55,045 nucleotides of DNA from JAQCEJ01 sp040881995 (GTDB lineage: Bacteria; Planctomycetota; Planctomycetia; Planctomycetales; Planctomycetaceae). This document shows positions 39,963-48,526 of the stretch, piece after piece. The stretch covers positions 1 through 55,045 of the forward strand of contig JBBECD010000251.1 of the NCBI GenBank assembly GCA_040881995.1, written 5' to 3'. Position 1 is the first letter of the stretch. Each line of letters opens with the position of its first letter. The translations under genes were made by a program, and so were the position numbers. The notes under the pieces were generated by a model, which saw only the letters and a list, made by a program, of their open reading frames with translations, was not told the origin of the DNA and searched no databases.

Positions 39963-40673
39963 ATGTATAGCTTAACTGTCGAAAATTATCTGAAAGCTGC
40001 CTGGCAGATTTCCGATCAGCAGACAACGAATTACGCGACGAATCAGAAAGCGGACTCTTGGGTGTCGACGGGACAATTAGCTGAAGCATTGGGAGTTTCG
40101 CCGGGGACCGTGACGAGCATGCTCAAATCGCTCGCCGAGTCCGGGATGGTGGAATACCGCCCTTATGAAGGAGTCAAGCTGACGGACGCCGGCGAGGCGG
40201 TCGCGCTGCGGATTCTGCGCCGGCATCGGTTGATCGAACTGTTTCTCGTGCGGACGCTCAACCTCACTTGGGATCAGGTGCACGACGAGGCCGAGCATAT
40301 CGAACATGCGGTCAGCGATTTTCTCATCGACCGCATCGACGAGTTTCTCGACCATCCCGAAGTCGATCCGCACGGCGATCCGATTCCCAATGCGGAGGGA
40401 GTGATGCGGGGCGGCAATCAGCCGACGATGCCGCTCTCCGATTGCCCGGAGGGGTCTCATATCCGCATTGCGCGGGTCATGAATCAGGGAGCCGAATTCT
40501 TGCGTTATCTGACCGACGTCGGTTTGACGTTGGGGACGGAATGCGAGATCACCGACCGCAACCCCGAAGCGGGAGTCGTGACGGTGCAGACCGAAACGCA
40601 GCGCATCACGCTCGGCTTCCCCGCCGCCCAGCAATTGCTGGTCGAATCGGTGGAATCCATGGCGAAGAAATAA
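39963..40673 (+). CDS. DtxR/MntR-family metal-dependent regulator
   Basis: A 236-residue protein with the full DtxR architecture: winged helix (QLAEALGVSPGTVTSMLKSL then AESGMVEYRPYEGVKLTDAG), metal-binding dimerisation helices with DQVHDEAEHIEHAVSD (His/Glu ligands), and a C-terminal SH3/FeoA-like domain (TDVGLTLGTECEITDRNPEA). It should repress metal uptake or activate efflux genes in response to Fe2+ or Mn2+. No metal transporter is adjacent. The start codon is the first ATG, near TGTATAG; the ribosome-binding site is weak. Length agrees with the three-domain form. Confidence 0.92.
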   Translation: MYSLTVENYLKAAWQISDQQTTNYATNQKADSWVSTGQLAEALGVSPGTVTSMLKSLAESGMVEYRPYEGVKLTDAGEAVALRILRRHRLIELFLVRTLNLTWDQVHDEAEHIEHAVSDFLIDRIDEFLDHPEVDPHGDPIPNAEGVMRGGNQPTMPLSDCPEGSHIRIARVMNQGAEFLRYLTDVGLTLGTECEITDRNPEAGVVTVQTETQRITLGFPAAQQLLVESVESMAKK

Positions 40674-40899
40674 TCGTTCCGGTGCAGGAGCGGCAGCCGC
40701 GTCGAAAAGATCGATGTTTGAATCGATCCGGGGTGTTGGTGTGCGCATGGATGAAGCGGCACTCGCGATACGTCGTTATCGTCCCCCTTCTTCGTGGGAA
40801 TGAATCAAGAAACGAATGGACTGCTCTTGATGTGACGGGTGTAGTTGTGGTGTGATATAGCAGAATAAAGCACGCCTCAATTTCCCGAAAAGGGTGACT

Positions 40900-43800
40900 A
40901 TGCCCGATCAACAACGTCATCGTCAATGGAATTTCGCCTGCGGGTTGGCGTTGTTACTCGTCGTTGTCGCGGTTGGGGGCCGCTCAAGTCTCGCGGAGGA
41001 GGCGACCGAATCCGCCGCATTGCGGCCACCGCCGGCACGCGGGGTGTCGTGGCCCGAGCATCGCGCGCTCGAGCAGAGTCTCGGGAGGCTGCTGAATGGT
41101 GATCCTGCAATTGCGTTGTCAACGCGGTTGAATATCGTGCGCGAGATGCTGAAGGTCGATCCGCTCATTCTCGTTCCCGATGGTGAGATACGGGTTCCGC
41201 TGCACCAATTGATGCAGCGGTGGGTCGCGGGTCTCGAGGGCGGCGCCCGAGAAAGTTATCTCGACGCCTTTGAAAATCTCGCCGCCCAGGAATGGAAGGC
41301 CGTGGCGAAAAGATCGTTGGAGGCGAGAATTCAATTCGCATTGCGATATCCCGAAACGTCAACGGGAGGCGAGGCCGCTCATGCGATCGCCGCCGAAATG
41401 ATCGATCGGGGCCGGTACGCCGAGGCGTTGTCGTGGTGCCGCCGCGTCCGCGAGCATCGATTGACATCGGCTGACGACCGCCGTCATGCGTGGTTGCGGC
41501 AGATCGTCTGTCACCTGCAGTTGGGGGGCGACGATGTTCGCGCGGCCGAGACGTTGTGGCGCGAGTACCAGACGTTCGCCGGTACAATGGCCCCGCCCGA
41601 CACGAAACAAGGGACGCTGTTCGCGGCGTGGATCGAAGCCGAGTTCGGACGTCGGCAACAACGGGCGACGTCATCCGTGGCGTTGCCCGAGCGAATCTCG
41701 CGCGAGGCGGTCTGGCAGCAGCGGGCGGTCATGGTTACGGACATTCAGGAACTGTTGAAAGACGCGCTGACGGAATACCGCGAACAGGGCTGGCTCGATT
41801 TGCCGATCGTGCAGCCGTTGCTGCTCGGAGAGCGGGTGGTGATTCCGCAACTCAACCGCCTGGTTTGTTACCGGGTATCGAACGGCGACGTGATCTGGCA
41901 GACTCCGCCCGAGACCTCGCTGTTCGAACACGGTGAAGAGAGCGCCAAAGTCCTGCAGAATTCGGGCTACCGCCACATGCTGGCACAAACGCTGGTGCAA
42001 CAGGTGCAGCGCGACGCGATGACGGCGACGCTGAGCACCAACGGCGAATTGATGTTCGCCGTCCGCGAATGGCCCACCGAATCGCTCGCGTCGGCGGATG
42101 CGAACTCGCAATCCGAGAACGCCCGGCAAGAGAACGGCAAAGCATACGGATCGCGATTCTCGCGTAACCGGTTATTGGCGTACGATCTGGCGACCGGCCG
42201 GCAGCGCTGGGAATTGCGGCATCTTTCGCGAGAGTTGCTGGCATCTCTGCAGATCTCGGTCGACGAAGAAGGGGGTGCCGATCTCCCCTCGGTGTTATTT
42301 CTCGGTCCGCCGCTGGCCGTGCTGAACGACATCTACGCCGTGGCGCAGATCGACTCGGATTTGATTCTGGCGGCGGTCGACGCGGCGGCGGGAAAGGTTC
42401 GCTGGGTCTACCGTTTGGCGTCGATCACCGACGATGCGAACAATCAATTGCCCCGCCGCGGGACACGGGCTTTGCTGCATCATCGCGGCGGCATGCTTTA
42501 TGGAGCGACGGGGCGGGGACTCATCTTTGCGTTCGATCTCAGCAGCCGAAGTCTGGCGTGGGGGAGCGTCACCGTTCGCGATGACTGGAACCGGCCGGGG
42601 AGCCTCCAGACCGGGCGGTTTCAACGCAATGCGGATGAAGAGTGGTGGACCGGTTGGCGCGACTCGTTTCTGGGGATGACCGAACGCGAGTTGATCGTCG
42701 CGACTCCCGATATGGACTGGGTCCGCTCGTTCGATCTCGCGTCGGGACGGATGAACTGGGAATATCCCCGCGGCGAAGGATTGTTCGTCTCCGAGCCGCT
42801 AAACGATCGCCTGTTGATCGTCGACCCGACGCGCGCGCAGGCGATCGGCATCGCTGACGGAAAGCAGATCTGGCAGCAGCCGGTCGCCACCCCCGCGGGC
42901 CGCGGCTGTGCGTTGGCGTCACATTATCTGTTGCCGCTGCAGAATCGGATGTGGGTGCGGCTGTCGCTGAGCGACGGCGCAGTGCAGGCGATCGATCGGC
43001 TCGATCCCCTGCCGTTGGGGAATTTGTTCACGGTCCCGGGCGGAGTGCTCTCGCTGCAGCACGATCACGTGACGATGTATCCCGACTGGAGCACGTCGTT
43101 CGCAAAAGTCGAAACGGACCGCGCGGCGGCTCCCGACGATCTGTCGTTGCTCCGGCGTCAGGGCCGGCTGGAATTTGAGGCGGGAGACTTCGAACTTTCG
43201 GCGTCGCGCTGGCAGGAATATCTGCGCCGGCAAACCGACGCCGCTCTGCTCCGCGCGGGTCAGCAGGAATTTTTGCACGAACGTCTTGCCGAGTTGAAAG
43301 TTCATCCCGATCGCCTGCCGGCGCTCCGCGGCGAATTGCTGTCGTTGAGCAAAGCGACCGACGTCGAGCCGGCCGTTCAATTGCAGATCGCCGCCGCTCA
43401 TCGCGAGCGAGGTGAACTGCCGGAGAGCCTGTCGACTTTGCTGAATGTGGCGGAACAAGCGGCGACTGATCGCGAAGTCGATGATGACGTCACCCGGCGG
43501 AGAATCCGCTGGGATCGGTACGTGCAAGGGCTGATACTCGATCTCCTCGCACAATCGGAAGGCGAAACGCGGCAGTCGCTCGACCGGCAGCTTGCCGATG
43601 CCGCCGCGCGGGCGCAAGCCAGTGCCGATGCCTTCGCTCCCTCGCGGTTCGCCGAACGTTTCAATTTTCTAGCGCCGGGGCGGATGATGCGACTGAGCAC
43701 GGCCAAACACTGGGGCGTCGGCGCGCGGCTGCATCATGTGGAACTGGCGCTCCGCGATCTGTCGCTCAACAGCGACCCGGCGGTCGCGTCGCAGGCTTAC

Positions 43801-45381
43801 ATTGCGCTCGGCGAGGTGTTATGGGAGAAGAGCTTTCGTTCCGATGCGGTGGCGAGTTATCGTCAGTTAAAGAATGAGTTCGCCGGCAAGACGCTCGCCT
43901 CGGGACAAACGACTGAGCAGTTTTTATCGGGGCTCTCGCTGCCGGACCGCTTCGCGCAAGAACTCTCCGCGGGCAAAGCCGATGCCTGGCCGCCGCATCC
44001 GCCGCTGGTCGCGCAGTCGGACGAGATGTATTCGGGGAGCGTCGACTGGGTGATGATTCCGCTGGAATGCGACCGCTACAGCCTGTGGAACCGCGTGTCG
44101 GTCGGCGTCGATCGTCGCGGGCGCACTCTCCGTTTTCATTCGTCTGAAGAACCGGAAGCCTGGGAGTTGAAACTCCCCGCTTCGTCGTCGATGTTTCGCT
44201 TCGTCTTTCCCATGCATCGAAGCTGGGGCGTGGGACGAATGCTGGTGCTGCAAGTCGGCGCCGATCTGATGGGCGTCTCGCCGTGGAACGAACGGGGCGA
44301 ACCGCAGGCCGAGGTCGTGTGGTATCTCGAAGGATATCCGCGGCGGCAACCGCAGCTTAACGATTTGGGAATTCGCCGGATTCCCGCCCGCATCGGCGTC
44401 ACCGAGCCGATGCTGGAAGTGCTCGATCAGTACGGGCGCATCGTCGGCGATTTCGGCCCGGTGGGAGCCGGCCAGTTTTATCTGTTCCGCAACGGGCAAC
44501 TCGAAGCCCGCGAAACGGCGACGGCATCGCTGGTGTGGGAGCGGAAACTGATCGAGCCGTTCACCCGTTGCCAGGCCGATGCCGAATATGTCTTCTTGTA
44601 TCGTCCGGAGCATCGCGAACTCGAAATCTTGCGCGGGGTGGATGGAAAAACCGTCGCCGTCCGCGCCACGCCGGTCGATCCATCGGAATTCCTGCTGGCG
44701 CAGGGGCGGCATATGCTGACGTCGGAAACCGCTGCCGACGGCAAAGTCACGGTCGGTTGGTACGACCTGTTCGCCGATCGTTTTGTGTGGCGATACGAAT
44801 CGCCCGCGAAGACGACGCCCTTCACGGCCGATCGGGAATCGCTCGGGCTGTTGGGTACGGACGGCACGCTGAAACTGCTGCAATTGCAGACCGGCGCCGT
44901 CATCTCGGAGCAAAAAGTCGAATTGCCGGAAACGGTCTCCAACATTCACTGCACGGCGACCGAACGTCAACTGGTGATGGCGATCACCGGTCCGCTCAAC
45001 GATCCCGCGAAAATGGCGGCGACGGAATTTCGAATCGATCATCGCCGTCCGCTGATCAACGGCCGTTTGCTGGCGATCGAACGCACGTCGGGCCGGTTGA
45101 CGTGGGAGCGGCCGATCGGGGATGCGGCGTTTCCGCTGGAACAACCGCGCGGCGTGCCGGTGCTCGTGTTCAATCACTGGGAGAATCGCTCGACCGGCAA
45201 CGATCAGCAATCGGCCGTCGGAGTGATGAGATGCCTCGACCTGCGCACGGGCAATGACATCATTCAGGTCGAGGGAGACAGTTGGGGCGACCACTACGCC
45301 ATGACCTTGCACGCCGAACAAGGCCGGCTGGAATTTCACAGCCCGAACAAGACGATCAAGCTGACTTACCCGGCGAAATAA
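40900..45381 (+). CDS. giant secreted PQQ-like beta-propeller protein
   Basis: A 1493-residue protein with a Sec signal (FACGLALLLVVVAVGGRSSL). The body carries many PQQ-type propeller blades ending in the Trp-dock pattern: LLAYDLATGRQRWELR, ILAAVDAAAGKVRWVYR, VRSFDLASGRMNWEYP, IADGKQIWQQP, LLAIERTSGRLTWERP. A middle helical part (~residues 750-1030) resembles TPR, for example LPESLSTLLNVAEQAATDRE. Probably an extracellular or periplasmic binding or scaffold protein; no enzymatic residues can be named. ATG 40900 is preferred to GTG 40894 because AAAGGG is then at the usual distance. Complete; one of the longest genes in the window. Confidence 0.8.
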   Translation: MPDQQRHRQWNFACGLALLLVVVAVGGRSSLAEEATESAALRPPPARGVSWPEHRALEQSLGRLLNGDPAIALSTRLNIVREMLKVDPLILVPDGEIRVPLHQLMQRWVAGLEGGARESYLDAFENLAAQEWKAVAKRSLEARIQFALRYPETSTGGEAAHAIAAEMIDRGRYAEALSWCRRVREHRLTSADDRRHAWLRQIVCHLQLGGDDVRAAETLWREYQTFAGTMAPPDTKQGTLFAAWIEAEFGRRQQRATSSVALPERISREAVWQQRAVMVTDIQELLKDALTEYREQGWLDLPIVQPLLLGERVVIPQLNRLVCYRVSNGDVIWQTPPETSLFEHGEESAKVLQNSGYRHMLAQTLVQQVQRDAMTATLSTNGELMFAVREWPTESLASADANSQSENARQENGKAYGSRFSRNRLLAYDLATGRQRWELRHLSRELLASLQISVDEEGGADLPSVLFLGPPLAVLNDIYAVAQIDSDLILAAVDAAAGKVRWVYRLASITDDANNQLPRRGTRALLHHRGGMLYGATGRGLIFAFDLSSRSLAWGSVTVRDDWNRPGSLQTGRFQRNADEEWWTGWRDSFLGMTERELIVATPDMDWVRSFDLASGRMNWEYPRGEGLFVSEPLNDRLLIVDPTRAQAIGIADGKQIWQQPVATPAGRGCALASHYLLPLQNRMWVRLSLSDGAVQAIDRLDPLPLGNLFTVPGGVLSLQHDHVTMYPDWSTSFAKVETDRAAAPDDLSLLRRQGRLEFEAGDFELSASRWQEYLRRQTDAALLRAGQQEFLHERLAELKVHPDRLPALRGELLSLSKATDVEPAVQLQIAAAHRERGELPESLSTLLNVAEQAATDREVDDDVTRRRIRWDRYVQGLILDLLAQSEGETRQSLDRQLADAAARAQASADAFAPSRFAERFNFLAPGRMMRLSTAKHWGVGARLHHVELALRDLSLNSDPAVASQAYIALGEVLWEKSFRSDAVASYRQLKNEFAGKTLASGQTTEQFLSGLSLPDRFAQELSAGKADAWPPHPPLVAQSDEMYSGSVDWVMIPLECDRYSLWNRVSVGVDRRGRTLRFHSSEEPEAWELKLPASSSMFRFVFPMHRSWGVGRMLVLQVGADLMGVSPWNERGEPQAEVVWYLEGYPRRQPQLNDLGIRRIPARIGVTEPMLEVLDQYGRIVGDFGPVGAGQFYLFRNGQLEARETATASLVWERKLIEPFTRCQADAEYVFLYRPEHRELEILRGVDGKTVAVRATPVDPSEFLLAQGRHMLTSETAADGKVTVGWYDLFADRFVWRYESPAKTTPFTADRESLGLLGTDGTLKLLQLQTGAVISEQKVELPETVSNIHCTATERQLVMAITGPLNDPAKMAATEFRIDHRRPLINGRLLAIERTSGRLTWERPIGDAAFPLEQPRGVPVLVFNHWENRSTGNDQQSAVGVMRCLDLRTGNDIIQVEGDSWGDHYAMTLHAEQGRLEFHSPNKTIKLTYPAK

Positions 45382-45384
45382 AGT

Positions 45385-45467
45385 TCTTTTAGCCCCCGGT
45401 CAATGACCGGGGGGATCGAGCGTCGATGGCGCAGAACCCCCCCGGCGACTCGCCGGGGGCTAAAAGA
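45385..45467. repeat. composite hairpin repeat (CCCCCGGTC type), BIME-like
   Basis: An outer 15-bp perfect inverted pair TCTTTTAGCCCCCGG (45385-45399; partner 45453-45467) encloses two inner perfect 9-bp hairpins: CCCCCGGTC-aat-GACCGGGGG (45393-45413) and CCCCCGGCG-act-CGCCGGGGG (45439-45459). It begins 4 bases after the propeller stop and can act as terminator. Truncated relative at 31443. Confidence 0.8.
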
Positions 45468-45525
45468 CAACGAGAAGCGCTCATCTTATCTGGCTCTGGA
45501 CCCTCGACCCTGGACCCTCGTCCCA

Positions 45526-47286
45526 TTACCGAATGGCGGCCGGGACTTTCTGTCCCGCCGGGATCAGCGTCGTATATTGCCGGCCTTGCATGCGCTGTTC
45601 CCAGTCGGCGCGGGCTTCGGCGATGAGTTCGGGGTGTTCGAACAGTTGGATCGCGCTGACGGCCAAAACTTCGGTCGCGTAGATGATCCCCTTTTCGCCG
45701 ATCGTCGAGCCGATGCTGGCGACGTTTTGCCAACTGTGTCCCGGACTTCCCGCCGGGAAACAGGCGGCGCGAACGCCCCCCGTGGGGACGTACCAGCTCA
45801 CGTCGCCGACGTCGGTCGAGCCGGTGTTCGCATCCATCGAAACGTTGATCGGGTGAATCGATTCATCGAGGGCCAGTTCGAATTGCGTGCCGAATTCTTC
45901 GAACAACGGCATTTGAAGCCGCCGCGAGAAGGCATGTTCTTCTTCGGTAAACGTCGGCGGCGAGACCGTCTGCAGATTGCGGTACAACATTTCGGAGAGA
46001 GGCGTATTCGGAATCAGCTCGTGGCAGTCGGTATCGACCGTCACGTCGACCTCGGTGCGCGACATAATCGCCGCCCCTTTGGCGATATCGCGAATCCAAC
46101 TATAATAAAAGGCGGCGTCGCTGTGTTGGTTCGCGCGAACGTAATACCAGACGGTGGCCTTGGCGGGGACGACATTAGGAGCGGCTCCGCCGTTGGTGAT
46201 CACATAGTGAATTCGCGCGTCGTCCTTCACGTGCTCGCGCATGTAATTGACGCCGGCGTTCATCAGTTCGACGGCGTCGAGGGCGCTGCGGCCCTGTTCG
46301 GGGCTGACCGAAGCGTGGGCGGCGGTTCCCGAAAAGGTGAACTTCGCCGAGACCAGCGACTTCGAACTCCCCGACCAGACTTCATTGCGCGATGAGGGAT
46401 GCCAGTGCAGACAGACGTCGAGATCGTCGAATTGACCGTCGAGCAGCATGTAAACCTTGCCGATGACCGTTTCCTCGGCGGGCGTGCCATACAGACGAAT
46501 CGTGCCGCTCAGGCCGTGCTTCTCCATCGCCCGTTTGACGGCGACGGCGGCTCCCATCGCTCCCGCACCGAGTCCGCTGTGACCGCAGGCATGTCCGGGC
46601 TCTCCCGCGTTCACCGGTTCGCGCTGCGTCGTCACTTTTTGTGAGAGACCGGGCAGAGCGTCGTACTCGGCGAGAATGCCGATGACCGGTTTGCCCGATC
46701 CGTAACTGGCCACGAACGCCGTCGGCATGTTGGCGACCCCCGCGCTGACTTCGAACCCCTGGCTGCGAAGTTTCGAAATCAAGAGCGCCGACGACCGGCT
46801 TTCTTTCAGACCGACTTCGGCATAATCCCAGATCGAACGATTCGTATCGAGAATGTCGCGGCGGAAATCATCGATCTTTTCGAGGGCCGTTCGCTGCGCT
46901 TCGGAGAGAACCGGGGCCGGCTCTTCCGGCGTCTCGCTCGCCGGTTCTTCGATCGGAGCCGGAGATTTCTCGGTGGACGCGTCGGCATTCTCGTCGGACG
47001 GCTTGGGTTCTTGCACGGCGGAGGATTCGCTGCTCAACGAGACCTCGGCGCGGGCCGATTCGCCCGATTCCGTTGCCGTGATGTCCGTCGTCACTTCTTC
47101 AGGGGGAGCCGCGGCCGAGTTCTTCAATGGTGTTTCATTTTGGATCGCCGGTTCCGCAACGGCGTCGGCTTGCGTCTGAACCTTCGGTTGTTTTGCATTT
47201 TCCCGCGAGTCGAGCAAACCGGTCACCATCACGACGGACGCTACCAGGAGCAGTCCGAACAAAACCGCGAGAGCCATGCGTAACAT
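45526..47286 (-). CDS. M20-family amidohydrolase (aminobenzoyl-glutamate hydrolase B-like), membrane-anchored
   Basis: A 586-residue protein. An N-terminal hydrophobic helix (MALAVLFGLLLVASVVMVTG) is followed by a ~115-residue Glu/Ser/Pro/Ala-rich linker, then an M20 peptidase/AbgB-like catalytic domain: VIGILAEYDALPGLSQ, EPGHACGHSGLGAGAMGAAV (metal-binding His/Asp region), GTPAEETVIGKVYML (Glu-Glu), DVCLHWHPS, TFSGTAAHASVSPEQGRSAL (dimerisation lid), and GSTDVGDVSWYVPTGG with a final PGHSWQ His. AbgB cleaves p-aminobenzoyl-glutamate; here the linker would hold the enzyme outside the cytoplasm. Long acidic linker is unusual for the family. The frame starts at the ATG 47286. Confidence 0.85.
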   Translation of the reverse strand: MLRMALAVLFGLLLVASVVMVTGLLDSRENAKQPKVQTQADAVAEPAIQNETPLKNSAAAPPEEVTTDITATESGESARAEVSLSSESSAVQEPKPSDENADASTEKSPAPIEEPASETPEEPAPVLSEAQRTALEKIDDFRRDILDTNRSIWDYAEVGLKESRSSALLISKLRSQGFEVSAGVANMPTAFVASYGSGKPVIGILAEYDALPGLSQKVTTQREPVNAGEPGHACGHSGLGAGAMGAAVAVKRAMEKHGLSGTIRLYGTPAEETVIGKVYMLLDGQFDDLDVCLHWHPSSRNEVWSGSSKSLVSAKFTFSGTAAHASVSPEQGRSALDAVELMNAGVNYMREHVKDDARIHYVITNGGAAPNVVPAKATVWYYVRANQHSDAAFYYSWIRDIAKGAAIMSRTEVDVTVDTDCHELIPNTPLSEMLYRNLQTVSPPTFTEEEHAFSRRLQMPLFEEFGTQFELALDESIHPINVSMDANTGSTDVGDVSWYVPTGGVRAACFPAGSPGHSWQNVASIGSTIGEKGIIYATEVLAVSAIQLFEHPELIAEARADWEQRMQGRQYTTLIPAGQKVPAAIR

Positions 47287-47575
47287 AAAAACTGTCTTTC
47301 CGCGTGTGCGTTCTCAATGGATGGACAAGGCGTCAAATGACGGGAGAGGGGAGTCGGCGGCAGACCGTTAAACGATCGCGCCCTTCTTTTGTAACATTCG
47401 CACGGATCCGCGATCCAGACATTTTTTGCGACCGCAGACGATTTTTGTCGATTCAATCGTTACGAAAGGCAAGGCCGTTACGTTCGAGAGCGCTCCGCAT
47501 CGCGGCTAACTTAGCGAATCCCTCGCTTACGCCTCGGATGACAATAGGCGTCCCTTCTGACTCATCCTTCATCCT
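47287..47575. other. intergenic repeats between M20 gene and pyrF
   Basis: Contains a shortened copy of the GCGCTCCGC repeat (47488-47513, GCGCTCCGCATCGCGGCTAA, middle missing), a TCCCTCGCTTACGCCTCGG arm (47518-47541) and, overlapping the pyrF end, TCTGACTCATCCTTCATCC from 47556. No gene. The M20 promoter must lie at its left edge. Confidence 0.5.
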
Positions 47576-48505
47576 TCATCCCTCATCTTTCGACTTCAAC
47601 TCCGCGATCATCTTTTGCGTGGCGGCGACGACGGCGAGTTCCCACTCCTCGGGAGAAAACTGCGAGCGATACGGCTCTTGACGGAACGCAAAATTGATGC
47701 CGCGGGAATTATTAACCAGCGCGCCGAGACCTTGTGCGTCGAAAGCAGCGGCGACGTCGGCCGCGGTTCCTCCTTGCGAACCGTAGCCCGGCACGAGCAG
47801 CGGAACGTGCGGCATCACGTCTCGCAGTTCGGCGAGTTCGGCGGGATAGGTCGCGCCGACCACCGCGCCGACGCAGCCATAGTCGTCGTCGCCGCGCAGC
47901 GATGAAGAGAGTTCTTCGACGACCTGCGCGACATATCGATAATGCGGCACGCCGTCGGTGACGCGATCTTGAAATGACCCGGCCCCGGGATTGCTTGTGC
48001 GGACGAGCACATAGACGCCCCCCCCTCGTTCGTGAGCGACTTTGATGAACGGTTCGAGCGTGTCGCGGCCGAGATACGGATTCACCGTGAGGGCGTCGGC
48101 TCCCCACGGGGCCGCTTGCGGATCGTCACCGGCGATATAACCGCGGGCATATGCCTCGGCGGTCGTGCCGATGTCTCCCCGCTTGGCGTCGCAAATGACG
48201 AGCAGTCCGGCCCGCCGCGCATGTTGGATCACCCGCTGCAATGCGATGCATCCCGGCGGTCCCCACTCTTCGAAAAACGCGGCTTGCGGTTTGACGGCGG
48301 GAACCAGCGGCGCCGCCACGTCGATGATGCGGCAGCAGAATTCCTCGAATGCGGTCGCCACCATTTCCGACTCGGTCCCGCCGCGGCCTTCCGCCGCTTT
48401 GATGATCGATGGCGGTAACAAATCGAACCGCGGGTCGAGCCCGACCAGAGCCGGCGTCTGTTTTCCCCGCATGTGTTTGTGCAGCCGGCTGATATACGAC
48501 GTCAT
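47576..48505 (-). CDS. pyrF: orotidine 5'-phosphate decarboxylase, type 2
   Basis: A 309-residue OMP decarboxylase catalysing the last step of UMP synthesis. Active-site block LVICDAKRGDIGTTAEAYAR (Asp106/Lys108/Asp111), N-terminal PALVGLDPRFDLLP, AVKPQAAFFEEWG, GADALTVNPYLGRDTLEPF, VRTSNPGAGSFQD and LVPGYGSQGGTAADV are all present. The length and pattern are those of the long 'type 2' OMPDCase. The last codons (KDEG, then TGA) lie within a dispersed repeat shared with 12711-12769. ATG 48505 has no strong site. It is 22 bases from the downstream membrane-protein stop (48527), on the same strand, so possibly co-transcribed. Confidence 0.93.
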   Translation of the reverse strand: MTSYISRLHKHMRGKQTPALVGLDPRFDLLPPSIIKAAEGRGGTESEMVATAFEEFCCRIIDVAAPLVPAVKPQAAFFEEWGPPGCIALQRVIQHARRAGLLVICDAKRGDIGTTAEAYARGYIAGDDPQAAPWGADALTVNPYLGRDTLEPFIKVAHERGGGVYVLVRTSNPGAGSFQDRVTDGVPHYRYVAQVVEELSSSLRGDDDYGCVGAVVGATYPAELAELRDVMPHVPLLVPGYGSQGGTAADVAAAFDAQGLGALVNNSRGINFAFRQEPYRSQFSPEEWELAVVAATQKMIAELKSKDEG

Positions 48506-48526
48506 GTTTCGAGAAATTCTTTCATT

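Noticed and set aside
43924..45339. 471-codon frame antisense to the PQQ-propeller gene
   Set aside because: Rich in His/Arg/Phe with no pattern; shadow of the propeller codons.
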